Under the pieces are notes generated by a model. It was not told where the DNA came from. It did not search any database and worked only from the letters and a program-made list of their open reading frames with translations. The translations under genes and the position numbers were made by a program. Shown here piece after piece: positions 53,596 to 64,000 of a stretch of DNA of 64,000 bases (the stretch's first letter is position 1; each line of letters starts with the position of its first letter). Origin of the DNA: Indolivaga macrotermitis (GTDB lineage Bacteria; Bacteroidota; Bacteroidia; Bacteroidales; Dysgonomonadaceae). The stretch is from positions 496,001-560,000 of the forward strand of contig NZ_FQUC01000002.1 of NCBI RefSeq assembly GCF_900128985.1, given 5' to 3'.

Positions 53596-53922
53596 ATGAA
53601 AGAAATATATCCCAAAGCAACCGTATTAAATATGGCTGCTTCAATAGAGTACTCCGAAGGTGGAGTAGTCAGCAAACAGATACTTAAGAATCAAGTTGGA
53701 AACATTACACTGTTTTCTTTCGACAAAGGACAAGGACTGAGTGAACACACAGCACCTTTCGATGCTTTTGTACAAATACTCGACGGTGAAGTTGAAATAA
53801 AGATAGATGGTAAGCCTTTTATTGTCAAGGCAAACGAATCTATTATTATGCCGGCAAATATTACCCATGCTTTGTATGCTGTAGAAAAATTCAAGATGTT
53901 ATTAACTATGATCAGAGGCTAA
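53596..53922 (+). CDS. Small single-domain cupin
   Basis: 108 residues, one beta-barrel cupin. The two motifs are partly kept: SEHTAPFDAFVQILDGEVEIKIDG (motif 1, with one His and no second one) and IIMPANITHALYA (motif 2, with His). The reduced set of ligands makes metal binding uncertain. It has its own promoter and terminator. The pectin enzyme KdgF is a similar-size cupin, but the metal-site spacing here does not match what I know of it, so I leave the function open. Confidence 0.8.
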   Translation: MKEIYPKATVLNMAASIEYSEGGVVSKQILKNQVGNITLFSFDKGQGLSEHTAPFDAFVQILDGEVEIKIDGKPFIVKANESIIMPANITHALYAVEKFKMLLTMIRG

Positions 53923-53935
53923 CTATCTTATATAG

Positions 53936-53977
53936 ATAACAAATGGCGAGTTATATTATAACCCACCATTTGTTATT
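53936..53977. terminator. Bidirectional terminator
   Basis: ATAACAAATGG pairs with CCATTTGTTAT, with an inner GTTAT/ATAAC stem, between converging genes. Confidence 0.8.
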
Positions 53978-54019
53978 TACAAAATACTTTTATCCATTCC
54001 GATTGTCTGTAAATACAGC

Positions 54020-57112
<3,093 letters not shown>

Positions 57113-57153
57113 TCAGTCAATAAGAATATCGTTATCACCACTGCTGTAGCGTA

Positions 57154-59130
57154 TCAGTCCAATTTGAATTTATATACAGTAGAAGTATGGGCGCCTAATT
57201 GGGTATTCAGTATATTCCCGTCAATTTTCACATTGCTTTCTTCGGGTACTACTACATTTGGGTTCTCCAATGTATTATCTTCTAATAAATCATTAGTATG
57301 CAATGTAATACATTTACCACTACTAAGTTTATTATTCTTCCCGAGCCCTGCAAAATTTAAAGTAACAGGTTGGGGTATCTCGGATGTATTTACCACTTTC
57401 ACAATGTATGTACCGTCAGCCTCTTCCCATACAGCACTAGCAAACAAACCATTTTGACCTTCTGCTCCGGTTACACTCTTTTTATCCATGGTTAACGTTA
57501 AAGTATGGCTACCCTTATTCACAGCAAACATTTGCTGCACATAATAACTCGCTGTGCATACGCTATTGAGATTGTCGAACCAGATCATATCGGGACGCCA
57601 CTGCCAACCCTCCACATGAGCAAACAAAGGCGCATAGGTAGCCATGTGTACTACATCCGCATTACGTTCCATACCTGTCATAAAAGCAGCCTCGAGAAGT
57701 GCGGCATAAAATTGATTCCATTTTTTCTTACGGATATGGCAGGCATATTCTCCGGCAAATACTTTCGGACCTTTACGATCGTAATTATCATAACGTGCCC
57801 CCTGACTAAGGAACCAATCTTCGTTACGATAAAAATGCTCATCAACCAGATCCACTTTCAGCCTTTTCATTTCAGGCCAAAGATAATCGAATTCCTCTCC
57901 ATCAGATTTAGGTCCCGAGCTGCCTATTATCTTAATTTCGGGATAAATTTTCCGTATTGTTTTTACAAAAACTTCCAGACGTTCTACATATTCGGGTCCC
58001 CATTGTTCATTACCTATTGCCAGAAATTTCAGGTTAAATGATGCCGGATGTCCCATTTCAGCACGAAGTTTACCCCAGGTTGTAGACACATCTCCATTCG
58101 CAAATTCGATCAAATCAAGAGCATCTTGTACATAACAATCCAGTTCATCAACAGGGACATGTGCCAGCATGTCTTTATTCTGATATTGGCAGACCAATCC
58201 GCAATGCAATACAGGAAGAGGTTCAGCTCCTATTTCTTCCGACAACAGGAAGTATTCATAAAACCCTAAGCCGTAACTCTGGTAATAATCGGGAAAGAAA
58301 CGCCGGGGAAAAGTATAATGCCAACGATTTTCATTCAAAGGACGGTTTTCGACCGGTCCCACTGTCTTCTTCCATTCATAACGGGTATCAAGGTCTGTCC
58401 CTTCAACAACACATCCTCCGGGAAAACGGAAAACACCTGGTTTGATATCAGCTAAAGCCTGTGCCAGATCTTTACGCAAACCATTCTCATGTCCATTGTA
58501 TGTATCAACCGGAAAAAGAGAAATATGTTCTAGATCAACTGTTGTAGGCGATGCCAAAAAGATACGGAGTGTTGATTTTGATTCAGTCATTTCGGGAGTA
58601 AGAATAACTTCATATTTCTTCCATTCAGAGGAAGTTATTTCCAATTCCTGTGTGACAAAAGCCTGGTGCTCTGCCATAGTATTGGTCTTGATAATCTCTA
58701 TCAGTATTTTCGACTTCGCCCCTCCCTGAGGTAAGCGTGCCCACACCGAGAAACGGTATTTTTCCCCTTTCTTCATTCCTATGCCAAAGAAGCCATCGTT
58801 TTGTAGCCCGGTTCGCTTTTCAGCATGTCCCGGATCAGACAAGCGCACATAGTGGGGATTACGTTCGAAAGGACCGTCATCCTGCAACGTAATTTTACCG
58901 AAGGTAGTCCATCCCATCAGATGCTGTGGAAACTCGAACGAACGGTTTTTTATCAATTCGGCATACAATCCGCCATCACCGGCATAGTTTATATCTTCAT
59001 AAAACAAGCCATACATGGTCGGTTGTATTTTGGCTCCCTTCTTTTGAGTTTGAATAATAAGCTCATTGGTTTGCGCAGTTACCCCTACTGAAAGAGCAAG
59101 TGCGGCAAATATAATTTTGAGAGATTTCAT
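57154..59130 (-). CDS. Alpha-L-arabinofuranosidase, GH51
   Basis: 658 residues with a signal peptide (about 1-19). An N-terminal carbohydrate-binding-like part (about 85-220) precedes the barrel. The acid/base Glu is in AIGNEQWGPEY and the nucleophile in LVDEHFYR; FRFPGGCVVEGTDL is the conserved early barrel segment. It releases arabinofuranose from arabinan or arabinoxylan, here most probably rhamnogalacturonan-I side chains. It lies between the phosphatase and GH2 genes in one operon. Confidence 0.95.
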   Translation of the reverse strand: MKSLKIIFAALALSVGVTAQTNELIIQTQKKGAKIQPTMYGLFYEDINYAGDGGLYAELIKNRSFEFPQHLMGWTTFGKITLQDDGPFERNPHYVRLSDPGHAEKRTGLQNDGFFGIGMKKGEKYRFSVWARLPQGGAKSKILIEIIKTNTMAEHQAFVTQELEITSSEWKKYEVILTPEMTESKSTLRIFLASPTTVDLEHISLFPVDTYNGHENGLRKDLAQALADIKPGVFRFPGGCVVEGTDLDTRYEWKKTVGPVENRPLNENRWHYTFPRRFFPDYYQSYGLGFYEYFLLSEEIGAEPLPVLHCGLVCQYQNKDMLAHVPVDELDCYVQDALDLIEFANGDVSTTWGKLRAEMGHPASFNLKFLAIGNEQWGPEYVERLEVFVKTIRKIYPEIKIIGSSGPKSDGEEFDYLWPEMKRLKVDLVDEHFYRNEDWFLSQGARYDNYDRKGPKVFAGEYACHIRKKKWNQFYAALLEAAFMTGMERNADVVHMATYAPLFAHVEGWQWRPDMIWFDNLNSVCTASYYVQQMFAVNKGSHTLTLTMDKKSVTGAEGQNGLFASAVWEEADGTYIVKVVNTSEIPQPVTLNFAGLGKNNKLSSGKCITLHTNDLLEDNTLENPNVVVPEESNVKIDGNILNTQLGAHTSTVYKFKLD

Positions 59131-59175
59131 AATCTGATTTTTTAATTATTCTTCTTGAATGGTATTCCGGCATAT

Positions 59176-60423
59176 TTAGCTCATACCGTGTTTTACTTGT
59201 TCTCCCAGAAAAGCTTTAACCACCTTCCATGAATAGTAAGGATTAGTACTACTTTCGATAGGAAGATTCACCTCATTTTCATTAAGTAAAAATTTCACCA
59301 GAATATCATCCTCGTTATTACGAAAGAAGATTATTTGCAGATTGCCGCCCATAGGGGCAACACGGTAATCCTGCCATGCCAAATGAAATTTCTCCATATC
59401 CGACTCGCGATTGTTGCACCCCTCCACCTGCATCAGGGCAAGTAAACGGATAAGGTGTGTATCGTGCCCGAAACGGAGATGCGAGGCAGGAGTACCATCT
59501 TTTATGGCAGCCTCTGCACTTTCCAATATATTGCTGAGTAAGGGGATTGCGCAATCGGGCATCAGTCCTTCATTGAGAGGGGCATTGGCATTACACACAT
59601 ACATACGGGCATTTACAGTCTTCCAAATCCCCACTAATTCTTCGTATTCAAAAATGTCATAAAGAGAAACATCTATATCTACGTTCTGCATATCGGCAGT
59701 GATCCAATACATTCCACGCATAAAGGCGTCCCGACGGGTTATAGCATCCGGATTTACGAATAATGAAGCCAACAAACGTTCGGGTTGAACATTCTTCCGT
59801 TCAAATTCGCGGAAGCTACGCCTCCACGGAGCCGGTTTTGTCTCGGACGAGAAAATTTCTCCTTCGGGGGAGGTATAAGCAATATAATCCATATAACGAT
59901 TGTAAGCCCTCTGATCGGTGCGTAATGTAGGATTCAGCTCTTTCAGCCGTCGCATAAAGTAGCTCATACTTATGGCGCAACGCAGAGATGTAGATGAGCG
60001 TGCATCTATATATGCTTCATTTTCGAATACCTGAGGAAAATTGCGATACATCCGCTCTGCTATTTCGCCTTGCTGACGTTCGCCAAGTGGAGTAATGCTG
60101 CCACTACGCCCCCGTGCATCTTCCCATACCTTATGCAGCCGTTCGCGAACATCTATACCAAGTGGTGTTAATCCCGAACATTGATAAAGCGAATCGAAAA
60201 CACTGATAATTTCGGTATAGCGTTTATCATCTGTCATCCAACGGGAGCCGTGACGCCCATAATGACTTATATAGAAAGGGGTATACCCTTCCGGTACAGG
60301 AGTATAGACTCCGGCAGGTGTAGGATAGGCATAATAAATGCTACCTGTTTGCTCAAGTGTAGGCTGAGCGCAGGCCGAAAGTCCACACAACAGATACAAA
60401 ATGAGTATAAAGTATTGTTTCAT
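59176..60423 (-). CDS. Histidine-type acid phosphatase (phytase-like)
   Basis: 415 residues with a lipoprotein signal (LSACAQ, Cys18). The phosphate pocket is HYGRHGSRW (about 53-61), the RHGxR motif of histidine phosphatases, and the proton donor is in RFGHDTHLIRL. This is the acid phosphatase/MINPP clan; substrates such as phytate or sugar phosphates are possible. Its place inside a glycosidase operon is unusual: GH28 and GH51 genes flank it with gaps of 10 and 45 bases. Plant material contains phytate, so co-expression may free both sugars and phosphate (inference). Confidence 0.88.
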   Translation of the reverse strand: MKQYFILILYLLCGLSACAQPTLEQTGSIYYAYPTPAGVYTPVPEGYTPFYISHYGRHGSRWMTDDKRYTEIISVFDSLYQCSGLTPLGIDVRERLHKVWEDARGRSGSITPLGERQQGEIAERMYRNFPQVFENEAYIDARSSTSLRCAISMSYFMRRLKELNPTLRTDQRAYNRYMDYIAYTSPEGEIFSSETKPAPWRRSFREFERKNVQPERLLASLFVNPDAITRRDAFMRGMYWITADMQNVDIDVSLYDIFEYEELVGIWKTVNARMYVCNANAPLNEGLMPDCAIPLLSNILESAEAAIKDGTPASHLRFGHDTHLIRLLALMQVEGCNNRESDMEKFHLAWQDYRVAPMGGNLQIIFFRNNEDDILVKFLLNENEVNLPIESSTNPYYSWKVVKAFLGEQVKHGMS

Positions 60424-60433
60424 AAGCTTTGAT

Positions 60434-61843
60434 TTAATTGTTGATCTTCAGATTACGAACATTTATCTGTTTAATACCTTCTGCCGCATGTTCGGGCCGT
60501 ATATCTCCCCAAGTAACGATGCAATCGTCGAGTCTGATATCTGATGCAGTATCCATATAGAAACCATAGGTCTTGTCATGAATAAAACCTTCTCCGTTAC
60601 AGGGACGTTTGTCGTATACACCACCCTCATATGCTGTACGTTTATGTAATAGCAGATTTATATCTTTGAAATAGATATTGTTAACCTTTTCGGGGGTGTC
60701 TCCTCCTACAAATACACCATTCTCGCTGATACACTTGATATTAGTAAAATAAATATTGCTTACCTCACCACAGCGTCCCTCGGTCGCACCCTTAGGAAAG
60801 CGCCATCCGGCATCTTTATGATTACCTATAGCTCGTGGGTAAGACGTTACGTAGATAGGTTCGGCTTTCCCCCACCATACATCGGAGAAAAACTTACAAT
60901 CAATAATCATATTCGAGAATATTACATTAGTTACAGTGCCTTCATCACGGTTCTGAATACCGATTCCCCGGTTACTATCCTTGATTATGCAGTTGTTGAA
61001 CAGCACATTGTTTATCTTATCCATATTCTCCGAACCTATTTTAATAGCGCACGAACGGGAAACCATTGTACAGTTTGTTACTACAATGTCTTCGCAAGAA
61101 CCATATTCTTCAAACTCCCTGCGGTTTTTCAGGCAGATACAATCGTCACCTGATTCGATGTGGCAGTTGGAAATACGCACATTTTTTGAATGATCAATAT
61201 CGATACCATCACCATTGCGTATTTTCAGATCGTTCAGAATACTGATACCATCAATAGAAACATCATTACAGCCAATAAGGTGAACAGTCCAATAGGCACT
61301 ATTACGGATGGTAATATCCCTGATTACTGTTTTCTCCACATTAATCAAGGTCAGGACATGCGGACGGGGATCAAAATCGGTTATCGGCTTCAATTCATAA
61401 GAGTCTTCCAATTCTTTTCCCATAAACGCAACTCCGTTCCCATCAATAGTGCCCGTACCTGTAATAGAGACCTGTTTGATATCTTTCCCGTAAATCCACA
61501 TCATACCTTCACCACGGTTTTCGCGGAAAGCGCTCTGTGTATATACCACCTCATCGGGATTAGCGAGCAAACGGGAATTTGGCTCCAAATGAAGTTCGAC
61601 AAAAGAGGCCAATTCAAAGGGGCTACACATAAACGTGTGTCCTGCCGGAACGACTACTGTTCCTCCACCCGATTGCGAGCATTCGTTAATCGCCGTTTGT
61701 ATAGCTACGGCATCGTCTGTTTTGCCATCTCCCTTAGCTCCATAATCCATAATATTATAGATAGTCTTCTCTGTTCTGGGACTTGTACAGGCTCCCAGCA
61801 AGAAGATGCTGCATAAGGCAATGAAAAATACTTTTACTTTCAT
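60434..61843 (-). CDS. GH28 polygalacturonase-like lipoprotein
   Basis: 469 residues with lipobox LLGAC (Cys19). The pectate-lyase-3-like start (YNIMDYGAKGDGKTDD) leads into a beta-helix with the GH28 catalytic acids: Asp in GDGIDIDHS and the Asp pair in SGDDCICLK. The usual GHG is replaced by IKIGSE and RIK by IQNRD, as in several Bacteroidetes subfamilies, so the exact substrate (homogalacturonan or rhamnogalacturonan) is unclear. It starts 20 bases after a second GH28. Confidence 0.92.
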   Translation of the reverse strand: MKVKVFFIALCSIFLLGACTSPRTEKTIYNIMDYGAKGDGKTDDAVAIQTAINECSQSGGGTVVVPAGHTFMCSPFELASFVELHLEPNSRLLANPDEVVYTQSAFRENRGEGMMWIYGKDIKQVSITGTGTIDGNGVAFMGKELEDSYELKPITDFDPRPHVLTLINVEKTVIRDITIRNSAYWTVHLIGCNDVSIDGISILNDLKIRNGDGIDIDHSKNVRISNCHIESGDDCICLKNRREFEEYGSCEDIVVTNCTMVSRSCAIKIGSENMDKINNVLFNNCIIKDSNRGIGIQNRDEGTVTNVIFSNMIIDCKFFSDVWWGKAEPIYVTSYPRAIGNHKDAGWRFPKGATEGRCGEVSNIYFTNIKCISENGVFVGGDTPEKVNNIYFKDINLLLHKRTAYEGGVYDKRPCNGEGFIHDKTYGFYMDTASDIRLDDCIVTWGDIRPEHAAEGIKQINVRNLKINN

Positions 61844-61863
61844 CTATATTTTACTTTTTGTTA

Positions 61864-63318
61864 TTACTTTTCTATGATTACATTTTCGCAACCTTCGTAT
61901 CCGAAGGCATCATAACTACTTCCGGGAGCTTTATCTCCTCTCACCCTGACAAGCGATAAATCATTAACATTCTGGAAGAAATAAGCCCTCTCCCATTCTT
62001 TTTCGGGTTTCTCCTTATTCCATTTCACAAAGCAATCGACTAAAGACAGCTCATCTACTCCATAAAACAGGAATCCATTACGGGATCTTTTGTCGACAGC
62101 ATTCTCCGGCTCCATAAATAGCTGAATATCACGAAGGCGTATATTTTTCATCCGGTTGCTGAACCCTTCCATGCGGATACCACTTTGCCCATGAGCAATA
62201 ATATTGCTGAGTGTAATATTCTCTATATTTCCCGCAAATGGGATATCTCCACGCTTTTGTATTGTAAACCAGATTGGATCGCCATTTCCCCACCAGAATG
62301 TTTCTTTCCGGACAGTATTAATAGTCAGATTCGAAAAAACTACATTACGGACAGTACCTCCGTCACGGACAATTATATTCAAACCTCGATTCGCTTGATT
62401 GATAACACAATTGGATACCGTGATATGCTCAAAATCGTCATGCGATTCGGTTCCTATTTTAAGGGCAGCAGATGAAGAAGTCAATATGCAATTACTGATA
62501 GTAATATACTGACAAGGTTGTGTTCTTCCATTCTGCCGGGTTGTTTTCAGACACAGAGCATCATCCCCTGTATCAATCCGACAATTGCTGACCATCACAT
62601 TGCTGCATCCGTCGATGTCCAAACCATCAGCATTGACTCCGTTATGAGGGTCGGACATAATATATATACCGTCAACATACACTCTGTCACACCATTGCAG
62701 GTGAACAGACCAAAAAGAGGATTCGATAATCTGTATGCCGCGAATTTGCACATTAGTACATCCGGTAAAATTAATTGCTCCGGGGTACGGAGGTACTTTC
62801 CTGAATTTATTCTGATAGTCGACTCCATACTGGCCGGCATTTACAATTTCACGGGCAGTAATAGAATCTGTCACTACTGTCTTCGGTTCCCGGCGGTAGC
62901 CGACACGTTCAGCCCGGCAATGTAATATACCTTGTCCCGTAATGGAAATATCACGGGCATCGACTGCACCTATCAGCATTTCGGCTTCGGCATTATCAGC
63001 CGCACCAATATTCCTGATAAAATTACTGAAATCTTCGCTCCTCCTGCTGGCATATATGGTAGCTCCGGCATCGAGATGGAGATTGACAAAACTTTTCAGC
63101 TGGATTGTACCAATCAGATAGTCCCCGGCCGGAACCCATACTACACCTCCCCCATGAGCCGAACAATCGTCTATAGCCTTCTGGATAGCACTTGTGGATA
63201 AGCGTGTAGTATCAGATACAGCACCATAATCCATTATGTTGTAAAAAGCCTGAGAGTATGTGGCAGAACAACACAGGAGAAATAAAAATAATATCGTATT
63301 TCTGAGATGTATCATCAT
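61864..63318 (-). CDS. GH28 polygalacturonase-like exported enzyme
   Basis: 484 residues with a signal peptide (about 1-24). The layout is as in its neighbour: FYNIMDYGAVSDTTRLST start, ADGLDIDGCS and TGDDALCLK for the catalytic Asp residues, then ALKIGTESHDD. A long loop (about 145-185) is inserted before the helix compared with the gene at 60434. By eye they are similar in plan but far from identical, so they likely cleave different bonds of one pectic polymer. It is 21 bases downstream of the GH92 gene. Confidence 0.92.
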   Translation of the reverse strand: MMIHLRNTILFLFLLCCSATYSQAFYNIMDYGAVSDTTRLSTSAIQKAIDDCSAHGGGVVWVPAGDYLIGTIQLKSFVNLHLDAGATIYASRRSEDFSNFIRNIGAADNAEAEMLIGAVDARDISITGQGILHCRAERVGYRREPKTVVTDSITAREIVNAGQYGVDYQNKFRKVPPYPGAINFTGCTNVQIRGIQIIESSFWSVHLQWCDRVYVDGIYIMSDPHNGVNADGLDIDGCSNVMVSNCRIDTGDDALCLKTTRQNGRTQPCQYITISNCILTSSSAALKIGTESHDDFEHITVSNCVINQANRGLNIIVRDGGTVRNVVFSNLTINTVRKETFWWGNGDPIWFTIQKRGDIPFAGNIENITLSNIIAHGQSGIRMEGFSNRMKNIRLRDIQLFMEPENAVDKRSRNGFLFYGVDELSLVDCFVKWNKEKPEKEWERAYFFQNVNDLSLVRVRGDKAPGSSYDAFGYEGCENVIIEK

Positions 63319-63339
63319 GTCTTTCCTTTCTTTATATTT

Positions 63340-64000
63340 TTACATTATCATATCAGGCGGGCAATCCTCAGGTCTGGTTCCCCATCCGGTATTCGGTTTG
63401 TCACCCATTACAAATTCCATTGTACCTCCATTCATTATATCCTGATGGGTTATATAATTACGTGTATAAGGCTTCCCGTTTAATGTTGCCGATTGAATAT
63501 AGATGTTCTTTTCCGATGCCTTTAAAGCCTTCACTGTAAATGTCTTTTTATTTTCCAGATGTAGGGTAAGGCTTGGAAACGAAGGGCTGGCAAGCATATA
63601 ATAAGGTGTACCGGGACAAACAGGATAAAATCCCATCGCGGCAAACATATACCAAGCCGACATCTGTCCGGCATCGTCATTACCTGCAAGACCACCCGGT
63701 GTATTCAAATATTCCGTTTCCATAATATGGCGGACAGCCTGTTGGGTTTTCCAGGGTTCACCTGCATAATTGAACATAAAGGCGACCTGATGACAAGGTT
63801 CGTTTCCGTGCCAATATCGTTGTTCGCTGAACATGGAATCAAGTTTTGCAATATAATTAGCCTTTCCCCCCATAGATTCCATTAATCCATACGGATCCTG
63901 TGGAGCATACCATGTATAATGGCAAGGCGCTCCCTCAGTAATGAAACGAACAAAGCTGAAAGCGTTATTCTCATCCAGAAAAGTTCCGTCGGCATGCCGT
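63340..64000 (-). CDS. GH92 alpha-mannosidase-like enzyme, C-terminal part (partial)
   Basis: The frame is open from the stop at 63340 to the right edge, at least 219 residues; an internal ATG at 63882 is not the start. GH92 hallmarks are HADGTFLDENNAF, YTWYAPQDPYGL, HGNEPCHQ and GGLAGNDDAGQMSAWY, the last holding catalytic-region acids. The family removes alpha-mannose with a bound calcium. Its presence before two GH28 genes is unusual, since pectin has little mannose; N-glycans or glycoprotein arabinogalactan may be co-degraded. It appears to be in the same operon. Confidence 0.92.
   Translation of the reverse strand, partial: RHADGTFLDENNAFSFVRFITEGAPCHYTWYAPQDPYGLMESMGGKANYIAKLDSMFSEQRYWHGNEPCHQVAFMFNYAGEPWKTQQAVRHIMETEYLNTPGGLAGNDDAGQMSAWYMFAAMGFYPVCPGTPYYMLASPSFPSLTLHLENKKTFTVKALKASEKNIYIQSATLNGKPYTRNYITHQDIMNGGTMEFVMGDKPNTGWGTRPEDCPPDMIM

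Noticed and set aside
53596-53922. KdgF (uronate ring-opening cupin) near the pectin genes
   Set aside because: The metal-binding His spacing differs from what I know for KdgF and it is not in the glycosidase operon.

Overview
The window looks like a chromosomal segment of an anaerobic, AT-rich Bacteroidales, most like Dysgonomonas or a close relative (genus is inference). The grounds are a SusC/SusD pair, TonB-dependent receptors, many lipoproteins and exported glycosidases, Bacteroidetes-type promoter boxes (TAnnTTTG) in place of E. coli-type boxes, mostly absent Shine-Dalgarno sequences, and a KduI/KduD plus GH28 pectin gene set. I saw no rRNA, tRNA, CRISPR array, transposase or phage gene.

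Layout. 1-3.5 kb: end of a cobalamin operon (cobQ, cobD, cbiB, a PduO-type adenosyltransferase, cobU). 3.5-7.8 kb: an AraC regulator divergent from kduI, a DUF4861 lipoprotein and kduD (end of the uronate pathway). 7.9-10.3 kb: two related exported proteins with a shared stalk and different C1q-like ends, beside a noncoding stretch full of inverted repeats and a 33-base TC tract. 10.3-17.1 kb: class A PBP, asnA, DUF362 lipoprotein, TonB receptor. 17.2-25.9 kb: methyltransferase 1, a YeiH-type exporter with its LysR regulator, a SugE/Gdx exporter, a peroxide/thiol cassette (OhrR-like MarR, nitroreductase, tpx) and poorly known proteins. 25.9-31.2 kb: an orphan protein, a DEDDh exonuclease, an ABC-F protein, DUF779 and an aldehyde dehydrogenase. 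31.7-35.8 kb: a TolC/EmrA/EmrB-like efflux operon. 36.4-46.4 kb: SusC, SusD, a DUF4957/DUF5123-like surface protein, a DUF7000-like protein and GH95. 46.7-53.9 kb: AspT and aspartate decarboxylase, a porin, methyltransferase 2 with an RsgA paralogue, and a cupin. 54-64 kb: a minus-strand glycosidase operon (GH92, two GH28, histidine phosphatase, GH51, GH2).

How it fits together. The two glycan blocks look like one pectin utilisation locus split by unrelated amino-acid and translation genes. SusC/D would import oligosaccharides, GH28/GH51/GH2/GH95/GH92 would trim them, and KduI/KduD would finish the uronate route.

Most interesting signal. Two paralogous SAM methyltransferases, 34 kb apart, each follow a promoter, a 10-11 codon leader ORF sharing the peptide pattern F-K-x-D-L-V near its stop, and two hairpins. 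The second is translationally coupled to a ribosome-assembly GTPase paralogue. A third ribosome-linked gene, the ABC-F, has its own elaborate leader: a 3-codon ORF, stacked hairpins, a 30-codon ORF overlapping its start codon, and a hairpin closing directly against the ATG. Together they suggest a translation-stress regulon read through ribosome behaviour on leader peptides. This is inference from sequence only.
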